From JADJYF01 sp965278995 (GTDB taxonomy: Bacteria > Pseudomonadota > Gammaproteobacteria > Ga0077536), in assembly GCA_965278995.1 (NCBI GenBank), contig OZ257136.1, forward strand, positions 2,790,001-2,854,000: a DNA stretch of 64,000 nucleotides. Direction: 5' to 3'. Position 1 is the first letter of the stretch. Each line of letters opens with the position of its first letter. Shown here piece by piece: positions 53,259 through 62,064 of the stretch. Below the pieces are notes generated by a model. That model saw nothing but the letters and a program-made list of their open reading frames with translations, was not told the origin of the DNA and ran no database searches. The translations under genes were made by a program, and so were the position numbers.

Positions 53259-55430
53259 TCAGCGCCCGAACAAACCTTTGAACACGCCTTTGACTGCGTT
53301 GCCAACGCTATCGACAGCATTTTTTGTCGTGTCGGCTGCCTTGCCGATAACAGATGTCTGGCCAGCAGCCGGCGCCGCTCCGTTTGCCGCCGCGCCTGAG
53401 GTTGATGTCGTCGAAGGCAATTGCCGTTCACCGGCCGCAATCGCGCAGACATCCTCATCGGTTGTCGCTCGGTCGAACAATCCTTCGGCCAGCAGCGAGA
53501 TGCCACCGGTAGCAACGGCGGCACCCACTTTAATTCCGGCAGTCGCCGCCCCTTTCGCATCGGTGACCGGCACCGGCTTCGACAAAGTGCCACCCAGTCG
53601 CACGAAATCACCGATAGCGGCCAGATTCAGTCCGACACCCTGGCGTGGCTTCGGCTTGGCACCAATGTCGATGCGCTCGGTTTTGAGATCGACCGTGCCG
53701 CCGCCGAGCACATTCAACTTGTCGGTGCGCACAGCGAGACCGTGTTCGGTCGAAGCCAATCCGTTGACGATATTGAAATTCAGTACTGCACATTCGAGCT
53801 GAGTGCGGGGGTCCTGCGTGGCCAGCGGATTCAGTCCGTTCAAGGTGCCGAGCAGAATATCGGTGCTGGCTGTACCGATGCCGGCCCTCGGCAGGACACC
53901 GCGCCCGACTCGAACGAGCAGCTGCCCATTGCCACCACCCATCAGCTCGGCAGGAGAAACCCCGCTGCCATTCAGCTTGAAATGCACATCCGTACGGCCG
54001 TCTTCGATGACTGATTTGCCGGTCAGTTGTGGCAGCTGCGCCGGCATGATGCCGGTCGCATGCAGATCGAGATCAATACGTGCGCGCTCACCTGAGTTCA
54101 ACTTCAGGCGAAGGTCAAGTGTCCCACCGGCAAAACCAGCTGTTGCCGGTGCCAGGGTCAACTGCCCGTCCTTAAGTACGACGTCCGCTTTGAGTGGCGC
54201 CAGAGTCGCACTGTGAGTCTTCAAGGTGGCCACGCGCACACTGCCGGCGAAATCGAGACTGTTCAATGTGGCCAGCGCGAGCGGAGTCGTCGAAAAGATT
54301 CGCGTCGCGGCGCTGTCTTTTGCAGGTGCCGGCATGAACTCCGTCAAATCGATCCGCTCTGACGAGAGTACTCCCTGTATGCGTGGTCGCGGACCGCTAA
54401 GCGACACACTGCCCTCGCCGGCCAGATCGGAACCGCCGAGCTTCGCCGCCAGCTTGCTGAATACAATCCGTTCGTCACTCGGAGCGAGTTCGACCTTGAC
54501 CGTTGCCGGCGCAACGGCGGGAATCTCAGCGCCGAGCAGCGCACCTAGCACAGCACCGTTATCAGCTTCGAGTTCCACGGTGGTGGCAAGCCCATTCAGG
54601 CCGGCGGCGGGCTGAACGGTGCCGCGAAGCTGCGCCCGCACCGCGCCGACAGTTCCTTCGATAGCGAACGGTAGCTTATCGGCGGCGACGAGTTCAGACC
54701 AACTGCCCAGGGTGGTACGCAGCGCCAGCGGCATTTTGTCGTAGATACCGACAAGAGTCACGATCACCGGGGCTTCCGGTTTCGCGCTGAGCGCCGCGAC
54801 AGTTACGAGGTCAAGTTTGATATTGCGTGTTCCAGCACGGTAGTCGAGTTCGGCAGCGTCTATCAGGATCTCGCTGATTGCCGACAGTCCTCCGCCGGGT
54901 CGGGAATGAACCACCGCTTTGGCAATGGTCGCCTCGGCTGTATCGGCTGCACCAGCGTAACGTACGGTGACTTTCTCCAGCGTTACTTCGTCGACTGCGA
55001 GCGCAGCGATCGCTGGCGCACCCGCCTCACTGTCGGCCACTGGCAGGGCGAGCGTCCAGTTGTGTTCGCCTTTGGTACTCGTGGCGAGATTGACAGTAGC
55101 GCCAATGATCGCAATGCGTTTGACCTCGATGCGCCGCGACAGCAATGGCCGCAAAGCGACCCGGGCTTCGATCTGCTCGACTGCAAGCAATTCACCTCGC
55201 TTATCCCACGGCACATTGCCGATACGCACACCGTCCAGCGCGATCGTCGGGACCATCGCCGGGACAAAGCGGATGTCGCCATCGATAGCGAAACTTCGTC
55301 CGGTGCGTTCGGCGATCATCGCCACCAGCGTCGGCTTGTAGCGATTGATATCGAAACTGAGCATAAAGCCGATAGCCGCAACCACCGCGACGAGAACCAG
55401 TACGGCGAACCCCGCCAGCACACGTTTCAT
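53259..55430 (-). CDS. AsmA family protein
   Basis: Encodes 723 residues; ATG 55430 (MKRVLAGFAVLVLVAVVAAIGFMLSF is the N-terminal membrane anchor). The AsmA N-terminal region reads FDINRYKPTLVAMIAERTGRSFAIDGDIRF ... VPTIALDGVRIGNVPWDKRGELLAVEQIEARVALRPLLSRRIEVKRIAI, and a C-terminal AsmA_2 domain follows (LPQLTGKSVIEDGRTDVHFKLNGSG). It ends in a second low-complexity helical tail (AADTTKNAVDSVGNAVKGVFKGLFGR). AsmA-like proteins are periplasmic bridge proteins that move phospholipids to the outer membrane. Confidence 0.93.
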   Translation of the reverse strand: MKRVLAGFAVLVLVAVVAAIGFMLSFDINRYKPTLVAMIAERTGRSFAIDGDIRFVPAMVPTIALDGVRIGNVPWDKRGELLAVEQIEARVALRPLLSRRIEVKRIAIIGATVNLATSTKGEHNWTLALPVADSEAGAPAIAALAVDEVTLEKVTVRYAGAADTAEATIAKAVVHSRPGGGLSAISEILIDAAELDYRAGTRNIKLDLVTVAALSAKPEAPVIVTLVGIYDKMPLALRTTLGSWSELVAADKLPFAIEGTVGAVRAQLRGTVQPAAGLNGLATTVELEADNGAVLGALLGAEIPAVAPATVKVELAPSDERIVFSKLAAKLGGSDLAGEGSVSLSGPRPRIQGVLSSERIDLTEFMPAPAKDSAATRIFSTTPLALATLNSLDFAGSVRVATLKTHSATLAPLKADVVLKDGQLTLAPATAGFAGGTLDLRLKLNSGERARIDLDLHATGIMPAQLPQLTGKSVIEDGRTDVHFKLNGSGVSPAELMGGGNGQLLVRVGRGVLPRAGIGTASTDILLGTLNGLNPLATQDPRTQLECAVLNFNIVNGLASTEHGLAVRTDKLNVLGGGTVDLKTERIDIGAKPKPRQGVGLNLAAIGDFVRLGGTLSKPVPVTDAKGAATAGIKVGAAVATGGISLLAEGLFDRATTDEDVCAIAAGERQLPSTTSTSGAAANGAAPAAGQTSVIGKAADTTKNAVDSVGNAVKGVFKGLFGR

Positions 55431-55514
55431 CGATACCCCTGTTGCGCCGCCCGGCGCGTGCCAGAAACAGGACAAGCATACTACTCGCGCGTTTTCTCAT
55501 CACCTGTAATCCGG

Positions 55515-56006
55515 TCAAATAACCTGGGGATGCACGCCATTCAAGCGAGGTGACCAGCGCGCAAGTAGACCATCCATCGACCAGCTGCCCGGACCATAGA
55601 CGATCACCATCATCAGCATGAGTCCCCACAGATAGTGCTGGCCAAGCGCGGCCTCGAATCCTTCAGCGAACAGAACGTGGGCATAGGAAAATACCGCCAT
55701 GGCATTCACTGCCGACAGCCCGATAGCAGATAGACGACCGGCCAGACCAGTCATGACGAGCGCGCCGAACAGGAGCTCACCACCGGTGCCGGCGACGGCC
55801 GCCCATTCCGGCGGCAACAACGGAACGCGATACTCTTCGCTGAACAGATACAGCGTGTTCTCGAAGCTGGTCAGCTTGAGCCAGCCTGACTTGACGAAAA
55901 CCAATCCGACCCAGAGTCTAACGCCGAGCGCAAACAGCGGCTCGAAGGATCCGAGCAGCCGTGACAGCGCGCCAAGCGCGTTGATATAGATACCAATGAG
56001 GTTCAT
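55515..56006 (-). CDS. DoxX family membrane protein of the bufferin operon
   Basis: Encodes 163 residues with four hydrophobic helices (FALGVRLWVGLVFVKSGWLKL, TGGELLFGALVMTGLAGRL, AMAVFSYAHVLF, WGLMLMMVIVYGPGSW). It is a DoxX/DoxD-type protein. Its ATG overlaps the bufC stop (ATGA). In described bufferin operons the fourth gene is a DoxX protein. Its role there is unknown; it may support quinone or redox input, or export. Confidence 0.92.
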   Translation of the reverse strand: MNLIGIYINALGALSRLLGSFEPLFALGVRLWVGLVFVKSGWLKLTSFENTLYLFSEEYRVPLLPPEWAAVAGTGGELLFGALVMTGLAGRLSAIGLSAVNAMAVFSYAHVLFAEGFEAALGQHYLWGLMLMMVIVYGPGSWSMDGLLARWSPRLNGVHPQVI

Positions 56007-56803
56007 GCGGGGTCTCCTTGCGTAAGTGTGTCGAGTCTAGGCGTCTGTATGTCGTGGACGAGTTGCCAGGAAAAGATCTGTGATAGCGCGCGACCGGGGT
56101 CGAGTTCGGGTTCGCACGTCAGTGCTGCAATCACGGCAGCAGACAACGAGTCGCCCTCAGACAGAACGGATAGAAAGCGGTGCATGCCTGGCGTAAGGCG
56201 TCTGACGGTGACGTCGTCGGTGTCGCGCAGAACCAGCAGATGGTGCCCGCCACTTGCGAGATTGATCGGCATCGGTTCGTCCGTCACGCGATTGGCCTGC
56301 CAGATATCAAGCACTGGATACATTGAACAGAGCAGGCGTGTGGATGGCTGCAGCGACAGACCGGCTGCTGACCATTCAGTAGCCGGTAAGGTGGCCAGAA
56401 TGGATGTCTCGAGCGCTGGCCGCATTTCGGACTGAAGCGACTCATCGATAGCGCGCTCCAGGTTTGCTACGTCGACCAGATACCCGAACTCATCCCTCGA
56501 ATAGCGTGTCGCGAGAAATTCCGCAAACGCACCACCAAAATCCTGCAGATCGCCAGATGCCGACGGATGGCGCTCCACGTAGTCGCGCGCCAACTGTCGC
56601 CAGCAGCTCGCACCGACCAACCGCTCGACGACCGGGTAGTCGGCCGCCAGGGCCTTACGCGCACCCTCGCGCAGATTGTTTCGATAGACCAACATGCCCA
56701 CTGACGGAGCGACCAGGGGCAACGCAATCCCGCTCGTCGGCTCAAACAATGGCGCCACGACAGCAGCGTGAAATACATGCTGCAGATCATGCAACGCGGG
56801 CAT
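56003..56803 (-). CDS. bufC: BufC-like DUF2063 protein (RiPP recognition partner)
   Basis: Encodes 266 residues; ATG 56803 overlaps the bufB end by 17 bases. The DUF2063 N-terminal helical domain is clear: LHDLQHVFHAAVVAPLFEPTSGIALPLVAPSVGMLVYRNNLREGARKALAADYPVVERLVGASCWRQLARDYVERHPSASGDLQDFGGAFAEFLA. A C-terminal half of ~130 residues follows with WQANRVTDEPMPINLASGGHHLLVLRD. The partner recruits the precursor peptide to the MNIO enzyme. Always next to a DUF692 gene, as here. Confidence 0.93.
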   Translation of the reverse strand: MPALHDLQHVFHAAVVAPLFEPTSGIALPLVAPSVGMLVYRNNLREGARKALAADYPVVERLVGASCWRQLARDYVERHPSASGDLQDFGGAFAEFLATRYSRDEFGYLVDVANLERAIDESLQSEMRPALETSILATLPATEWSAAGLSLQPSTRLLCSMYPVLDIWQANRVTDEPMPINLASGGHHLLVLRDTDDVTVRRLTPGMHRFLSVLSEGDSLSAAVIAALTCEPELDPGRALSQIFSWQLVHDIQTPRLDTLTQGDPA

Positions 56804-57659
56804 AGCACATCTCCATACACGAACGCACAATGGCGGCTTCATCCAGCAGCGTTGCCAATGGCGGCAGAGCGTTGTCCCATTCGACAAGTACCGGTACCGG
56901 GCCATAGCAGCGCAGTGCATGGCGCAACAGGCACCAACCGGCCGGCGAAACACGACAATCATGTGTATCGACGACTATCTCGTGCGCACCGAAACGCTGC
57001 ACTGAATGTCCGGCGACATGCAGTTCAACGACGAGTTCGGGCGGAATTGCCTCGATGTAGGCAAATGGATCGAAGCCGTGGTTACGCGCACTGACATCGA
57101 TGTTGTTGATGTCGAGCAGAATGCCGCAGCCGCTGCGGCGCGCAAGTTCGGTAAGGAAGGTCCACTCCGGCATCTGGGCGCCGGCGAAGGTGACATAGCT
57201 CGAGACGTTTTCGATCAGGATCCGCCGGCGAAGCCGATCTTGAACCTGGCCGACAGTACTGACCATATGTTCGAGCGCCGCCTCGATATACGGCAGCGGC
57301 AGCAGATCGTGGATATGCTGCCCGCCGAAAGAACTCCACGCGAGATGCTCCGAGATCAGCACCGGCTCCAGCCAGTCGATCAGCTTCGCAAGTCTGGCAA
57401 GATGCCGTTGATCGACCCCGCCTGCAGAGCCGAGCGACAAGCCGACGCCGTGGGCGCTGACCGGATAGCGCCCACGCAGCTTGCGCAATGCCTCGCTTTG
57501 GAGGCTGCCGTTGGTGAAATAATTTTCGCTGTGGATTTCGAGCCAGCCAAGTGCAGGAGTCCGCTCCATGAGCTCCTGCGTGTGGGCCGCGCGCAGACCG
57601 ATGCCGACGCTGAAATCGGCGAGGCGGTCTGCACTTGCGACGTTCAAGGACGAGCCCAT
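56787..57659 (-). CDS. bufB: MNIO (DUF692) enzyme, BufB-like
   Basis: Encodes 290 residues. I prefer ATG 57659 (AGGAAG seven bases upstream) to an in-frame start at 57713 that would overlap bufA. Metal-ligand signatures of the multinuclear non-haem iron oxidative enzymes are present: EIHSENYF (H43, E45), VSAHGVGLSLG (H70), ISEHLAW, LIENVSSY (E150), LLDINNIDVSARN (D183), VVELHVAGH (H214), DTHDC (D231, H233) and VEWDN (E260). Such enzymes oxidise Cys residues in their precursor peptide, in bufferin to thiooxazole. Acts with bufC on bufA. Confidence 0.95.
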   Translation of the reverse strand: MGSSLNVASADRLADFSVGIGLRAAHTQELMERTPALGWLEIHSENYFTNGSLQSEALRKLRGRYPVSAHGVGLSLGSAGGVDQRHLARLAKLIDWLEPVLISEHLAWSSFGGQHIHDLLPLPYIEAALEHMVSTVGQVQDRLRRRILIENVSSYVTFAGAQMPEWTFLTELARRSGCGILLDINNIDVSARNHGFDPFAYIEAIPPELVVELHVAGHSVQRFGAHEIVVDTHDCRVSPAGWCLLRHALRCYGPVPVLVEWDNALPPLATLLDEAAIVRSCMEMCYARVA

Positions 57660-57681
57660 TTCTGCGCTTCCTCGTGGCAAC

Positions 57682-57939
57682 TCAGCCGAGCTTGCCGTTG
57701 ACGATACGCTCACAGGTCCCGGCAGGTACCGCTACCCACTCTTTGGCGTTGCCTTCGGTCGCAGCCTGACCGGCACAAGCGTGGCCGTTAGCCGCGCAAT
57801 CGTTCTTCCCGGCTTTGACGATGCCATAGCATTTTTCCTTCCCGCTATCGGCCGGCGCGGCAGCGGCTTCCAAGCCGACAGCACTCATCCCAAGTGCGGT
57901 GGTAATGGCGAGTGCAATGAGCGAGGTGTGACTGTTCAT
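57682..57939 (-). CDS. bufA: Bufferin precursor peptide, DUF2282 (BufA1-like)
   Basis: Encodes 85 residues; ATG preceded by GGAG seven bases upstream. Signal peptide ~1-28 (SLIALAITTALGMSAVGLEAAAA), then a mature region of ~57 residues with four cysteines C37, C48, C55, C76 in the family pattern KCYGIVKAGKNDCAANGHACAG ... VPAGTCERIV. In bufferins MNIO modification of such Cys residues gives a periplasmic copper-chelating peptide that buffers copper. The small size and export signal distinguish it from other RiPPs. It heads the operon and is predicted to be transcribed from the sigma-54 promoter at 58004. Confidence 0.93.
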   Translation of the reverse strand: MNSHTSLIALAITTALGMSAVGLEAAAAPADSGKEKCYGIVKAGKNDCAANGHACAGQAATEGNAKEWVAVPAGTCERIVNGKLG

Positions 57940-58003
57940 GGTTTTCTCCAGTTGTCTGTGATTAATGGATAACGGGCTCTATCGCCCACTACGCACAAGG
58001 CAG

Positions 58004-58019
58004 AGCAATCCACATGCCA
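58004..58019 (-). promoter_or_regulatory. Sigma-54 promoter of the bufferin operon
   Basis: Read on the minus strand: TGGCATGTGGATTGCT. Consensus TGGCACR-N4-TTGCW is met at 11 of 12 informative positions (one T for C) with GG and GC exactly 10 bases apart. It predicts a transcript start near 57993 and a ~54-base leader before bufA. Confidence 0.8.
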
Positions 58020-58070
58020 GAGCACCATGCTGCTGATCAGAAAGGATTTATTTCAGGCCGGACACGGTGC

Positions 58071-58108
58071 CCACCACTTCTGGTGGGCGTGGCCACCAGA
58101 AGTGGTGG
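58071..58108 (-). promoter_or_regulatory. Twin dyad upstream activator sites for the bufferin promoter
   Basis: CCACCACTTCTGGTGG (58071-58086), spacer GCGTGG, CCACCAGAAGTGGTGG (58093-58108). The arms are perfect reverse complements (16 bp), and each arm is itself a dyad CCACCA-N4-TGGTGG. Centres are about -86 and -108 from the predicted start, 22 bp apart (two helix turns). A third half-site TGGTGG is at 58112. The region between here and the promoter (58041-58055) is AT-rich, as needed for bending. It could alternatively be a hairpin after the activator gene, but no T-run follows. Confidence 0.75.
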
Positions 58109-58150
58109 AACTGGTGGTGGCAGGAAGATTTAAGGAAGGAGGGAACGGCT

Positions 58151-60061
58151 TCAGCTTGGTGCGCTGAGACCTAGTTTTTTCATGCGGTACCGCAACGTAC
58201 TCGGGCGCATATCAAGGACTCGCGCGGCGCCTTGCGGACCTTCGATAACCCAGCGTGATTGTTCGAGCACCGCCAGAATGTGCTGACGATCGACTGCGCG
58301 AAGGCTGGTGCTCTCCGTCAGGACCACTGGCGCGAGCGGGGTGACTGCCAGTGGCAGCATCTCTGGATCGATATCCAGCAACGATGATTCAGCCAGAATC
58401 AAGGCACGCTCGATGACGTTCTCCAGTTCGCGGATGTTACCCGGCCAGTGATAGGCCCGCAGACGTCGCATCGCCTGCGGGCTCAGTCCGTCAATGTCGC
58501 GACCCATCTTCGTCGCGTATTTGGTAATCAGATAGTCGACCAGCACCGGCAGATCGTCCAGTCGATCACGCAGCGGCGGTGTAACGATCGGGAACACGTT
58601 CAAGCGGTAGAACAAATCTTCCCGAAAAGCTTTGTCTGCCATTGCCTGCACGAGGTCGCGATTGGTTGCCGCGATGACGCGGACGTTGATCTTCAACGTG
58701 GTGCTGCCGCCAACACGCTCGAACTCCTGTTCCTGCAACACGCGCAAGAGCTTTGCCTGCACATCCAGCGGAATTTCGCCGACCTCATCCAGGAACAAAG
58801 TCCCGCCATCGGCCAGTTCGAACCGGCCGCTGCGCCGTGCGAGTGCGCCGGTGAACGCGCCTTTCTCGTGACCGAACAGCTCGCTCTCGACCAGGTTCGA
58901 CGGGAGCGCTGCGCAGTTGACTTTGATGAGAGGTTTGTCGCGACGTTGACTCGCGGAATGAATGGCACGTGCAATGAGTTCTTTGCCGGTGCCCGTCTCA
59001 CCGCGGATCAGTACGGTCGCATCGGTCGGCGCGACGCGACGGATCTTGTCCAGTACCGCCAGGATGGTCGGGCTCGCGCCGACTATCTGCTCGAAATCAT
59101 GGTCCGCCTTGATTTCTTCCTGCAGATACAGATTGTGTGCTCGCAGGCGTGCCTGCTCCCGCTCCATAACGATGCGGTCGGTGATGTCGATGAACATCGT
59201 CCGCGTAAACTGGCCACCTGGGTCTGGGCGTGACCACCACTCGATCCAGACCGGCGCGCCGCTATCCTTGCGGCGCAATTCGAGCACCAAACCGCTGGTA
59301 TCCAAGCCGCGATTGATGGATTCAAACGCTTCGCGGATCCGCCGCTGCGCGTCGGGTGTTGGCGGTGCCAGCGAGGTGCCGATCAGGCCCGGTACATCGT
59401 CCGGTGAAAGTCCCAGGATACGCATGGCGGCTCGATTGGCACTGATGAAACGCGATTCGAGATCTTCGTGCACGTAGGCTATCGGTGCTTCCTCGAACAG
59501 ATCGCGAAAACGCTGCTCGCTGTCGGCTAGCTGCTGCGCCATTCGAACCCGGCTCAATTCGGCTGCGGCGCGTGCAGCGAAGATTTCGAACAACATGACC
59601 AGCCGCGGCTCCCCCGGCATCGGCCGCGCATCAAAAATCGCCAGATGCCCGAGGGTTACACCACTGGCATCGACAAGTGGCACGCCGAGATAACTTTCGA
59701 CACCCACTTCTACCGGAAAGATGCGCGACACGCCGGTTGGGTAGTGGCACAGCGCGCCGCGCAAGACTTCCTGGCACGGTGTGCCGGAGAGTTCCCACTC
59801 CCTGTTCGCGACCAGCTGCCCGTCGACGCACATGGCAAGTGAGCGAACTCGGGTGGAATCGCCGGCGAACTCAGCGACGAAACCATTGCTGACGCCGGTA
59901 GCGCGGATCAGGTTCTGGACCAGCAGGCGGAAAAAATCCTCACCAGTCGCTTGCGCCGTGCCCTCAACCAGTGCGCGCAGGGCGGCGTATTCGCGCGTAT
60001 CGGCGTCGAGATTTTTCGTCAGCGCATCGGCTACCGAAGGCGGCATTTCGGGCATGAGCAT
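58151..60061 (-). CDS. Sigma-54-dependent enhancer-binding protein, GAF-PAS-AAA+-HTH
   Basis: Encodes 636 residues. N-terminal GAF ~25-170 with three cysteines (C78, C96, C105, the latter pair in GTPCQEV-x4-C), PAS ~183-305, AAA+ ~325-560: Walker A GETGTGKE (354-361), GAFTGA (401-406) that contacts sigma-54, Walker B TLFLDEVGEI (421-430). C-terminal Fis-type HTH (GAARVLDMRPSTLRYRMKKLGL). No receiver, so the GAF/PAS part senses a ligand or redox state directly. It lies immediately upstream of the bufferin promoter on the same strand and is its likely activator. Confidence 0.96.
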   Translation of the reverse strand: MLMPEMPPSVADALTKNLDADTREYAALRALVEGTAQATGEDFFRLLVQNLIRATGVSNGFVAEFAGDSTRVRSLAMCVDGQLVANREWELSGTPCQEVLRGALCHYPTGVSRIFPVEVGVESYLGVPLVDASGVTLGHLAIFDARPMPGEPRLVMLFEIFAARAAAELSRVRMAQQLADSEQRFRDLFEEAPIAYVHEDLESRFISANRAAMRILGLSPDDVPGLIGTSLAPPTPDAQRRIREAFESINRGLDTSGLVLELRRKDSGAPVWIEWWSRPDPGGQFTRTMFIDITDRIVMEREQARLRAHNLYLQEEIKADHDFEQIVGASPTILAVLDKIRRVAPTDATVLIRGETGTGKELIARAIHSASQRRDKPLIKVNCAALPSNLVESELFGHEKGAFTGALARRSGRFELADGGTLFLDEVGEIPLDVQAKLLRVLQEQEFERVGGSTTLKINVRVIAATNRDLVQAMADKAFREDLFYRLNVFPIVTPPLRDRLDDLPVLVDYLITKYATKMGRDIDGLSPQAMRRLRAYHWPGNIRELENVIERALILAESSLLDIDPEMLPLAVTPLAPVVLTESTSLRAVDRQHILAVLEQSRWVIEGPQGAARVLDMRPSTLRYRMKKLGLSAPS

Positions 60062-60144
60062 GTTCCTGGGACTGCGCCCTGTGACCGAAAAGCGTAGCAG
60101 ATAGTTCGGCCGTTTGATCCTGGCCCGCAGGCGAGGAACCGTAC

Positions 60145-60165
60145 CGATTCAATGCACCTGAATCG
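60145..60165. promoter_or_regulatory. Inverted repeat between the activator and ABC genes
   Basis: CGATTCA, 7-base spacer, TGAATCG: seven perfect pairs in the 254-base divergent gap, 84-104 bases upstream of the activator start. Either divergent gene could be controlled. The rest of this gap shows no sigma-54 element. Confidence 0.35.
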
Positions 60166-60315
60166 ACTCCGCCCGGCATGGCCCGGCGGACGTACTGAGT
60201 ATCCGGGAACTCACTGCACCCCGCCCCCTCAGAGTGAGGTCGGAACGAAGCGTTGATGCTTCAGGCGCATTACACTGCGTCCCCTGCGACCTATCGAATC
60301 AGCTGAGCATTCTTC

Positions 60316-62064
60316 ATGAGCGAACACGCGCCGCCGGGCATTCAGATGAAATCCACGACAGGCAAAGTCTGGGACCTGGTCAAACCCTACTGGAAGTCCG
60401 AGGAAAAAGGCCAGGCCTGGCTTTTGCTCGTCGCTGTGGTGAGCTTGAGTCTCGGCATGGTGTATCTGCTGGTCCAGCTGAACGCATGGAACAACGAATT
60501 TTATAACGCGCTGCAGGACAAGAACTTCGACGCTTTCGTCGCCGCGCTGATCAAGTTCAGCTGGATAGCGTTCCCGTTCATGGCGGTTTCGGTTTACCAG
60601 ACCTATCTGCAGCAACTACTGCAGATCCGCTGGCGCCGCTGGTTGACAGATGTGTTCCTGACCGATTGGCTGGCGCAACGCGCCTATTACCGCATGGACC
60701 TGATCAGCCAAGGCACCGACAATCCCGATCAGCGTATCCAGGAAGATCTGCAGACCTTCACTGCCATGACGTTGACGCTCGGCCTGGACTTCCTGCGCAC
60801 TCTGGTCACGCTGGTCTCGTTCGTTTTCATTTTATGGACCCTTTCCGGTGATCTGGATTTTACCTTGGGCGGACATCAATTCACGTTGCCTGGATATATG
60901 ATGTGGATTGCACTGCTCTATGCGGTCATTGGCACCGGTATAACGCACAAATTGGGGCGGCCGCTGATTGCGCTCAACTTCACTCAGCAACGTCTCGAAG
61001 CCGATCTGCGTTTTAGTCTGGTACGCCTGCGCGAGAACGCCGAAGGGGTCGCTTTCCATGGCGGCGAAGACGGTGAAAAACGGACTCTGCTGACCCGCTT
61101 CAGTGCGGTACTCGGTAATGTCATGAACCTGATGTTGTGCACCAAGCGCCTAAACTGGTTCACCAGCATGTATGACCAGCTCGCTGCCATTTTCCCAGTC
61201 GTGCTGGCCGCGCCCCGCTATTTCAGCGGGGCGATACAACTCGGTGGTCTCATGCAGACTGCTTCGGCTTTCGGTCGGGTACAGGACTCTCTCAGCTGGT
61301 TCATCTCCGCCTATACCTCGCTCGCTTCGTGGAAAGCGACGGTCGATCGATTGACGAGTTTTCAGGAGGCGATCCAGGCTGCAGCAGCCGAAGCTGCGGC
61401 TGGACACGGCATCGCGCTCGAACCATCTGCCGGCAGTGCGCTTGTCACCGACAACGTCGAAGTGGCGCTGCCGGATGGCCGCGTCCTGCTTGCGCACGTC
61501 GACTGCACGCTGCTGCCCGGCACCAACGTACTCCTGACCGGGCCTTCTGGCAGTGGCAAAAGCACGCTGTTCCGTGCACTTGCCGGCATCTGGCCTTTCG
61601 GCAGCGGGCGCGTGCAGGTTCCATCCGGCGCGACGCTCTTATTCCTGCCACAGCGGCCCTATCTGCCACTCGGCAGCCTGCGCGACGTCGTCGCTTATCC
61701 CGCGGTATCCGGCACCTATACCGATGAGGCCATCACAGCAGCGCTGACCTTATGTGGCCTCGACGCACTCACCGCCCAGCTCGATGACATCGAGCCCTGG
61801 TCACATCGGCTTTCACCCGGCGAACAGCAGCGGCTGGCTTGCGCCCGCGCGCTGCTGAACAAACCGGACTGGTTGTTTCTGGACGAAGCAACCTCGGCGC
61901 TCGACGAAGCGCTCGAGCAGCGCATCTACGAGTTACTGCGCGAGCACCTGCCGGGAACCACCGTGGTCAGCATTGCGCATCGGAGTTCAGTGGCGAAGTT
62001 TCATGGGCGGCGACTTGCGCTGATGGGAGACGAGTCAAACACGCTAACGCTTGCGGAAAGCTAG
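60316..62064 (+). CDS. ABC transporter, fused permease-ATPase, SbmA/YddA-like
   Basis: Encodes 582 residues. Residues ~35-345 form the SbmA_BacA-type membrane domain with helices near 33-53, 83-100, 155-175, 190-210 and 285-300 and the family motif LNFTQQRLEADLRFSLVRLRENAEGVAFHGGE. ATPase: Walker A GPSGSGKST (409-417), signature LSPGEQQR, Walker B WLFLDEATSALDE. The domain order is that of ABCD-type YddA; related SbmA imports peptides but lacks the ATPase. It is divergent from the activator gene. Whether it acts on bufferin or an unrelated lipid or peptide is unknown. Confidence 0.92.
   Translation: MSEHAPPGIQMKSTTGKVWDLVKPYWKSEEKGQAWLLLVAVVSLSLGMVYLLVQLNAWNNEFYNALQDKNFDAFVAALIKFSWIAFPFMAVSVYQTYLQQLLQIRWRRWLTDVFLTDWLAQRAYYRMDLISQGTDNPDQRIQEDLQTFTAMTLTLGLDFLRTLVTLVSFVFILWTLSGDLDFTLGGHQFTLPGYMMWIALLYAVIGTGITHKLGRPLIALNFTQQRLEADLRFSLVRLRENAEGVAFHGGEDGEKRTLLTRFSAVLGNVMNLMLCTKRLNWFTSMYDQLAAIFPVVLAAPRYFSGAIQLGGLMQTASAFGRVQDSLSWFISAYTSLASWKATVDRLTSFQEAIQAAAAEAAAGHGIALEPSAGSALVTDNVEVALPDGRVLLAHVDCTLLPGTNVLLTGPSGSGKSTLFRALAGIWPFGSGRVQVPSGATLLFLPQRPYLPLGSLRDVVAYPAVSGTYTDEAITAALTLCGLDALTAQLDDIEPWSHRLSPGEQQRLACARALLNKPDWLFLDEATSALDEALEQRIYELLREHLPGTTVVSIAHRSSVAKFHGRRLALMGDESNTLTLAES

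Noticed and set aside
57660..57713. Longer bufB start at 57713
   Set aside because: It would overlap bufA by 32 bases, adds a Ser-rich non-conserved leader, and the ATG at 57659 has a good ribosome-binding site.
58041..58055. Possible IHF site between the bufferin promoter and its dyads
   Set aside because: The stretch is AT-rich but does not fit the WATCAA-N4-TTR consensus on either strand, so only the AT-richness is noted.
60172..60193. GC-rich repeats GCCCGGCATGGCCCGGC between the activator and ABC genes
   Set aside because: Imperfect, compositionally biased and without T-run or promoter context.
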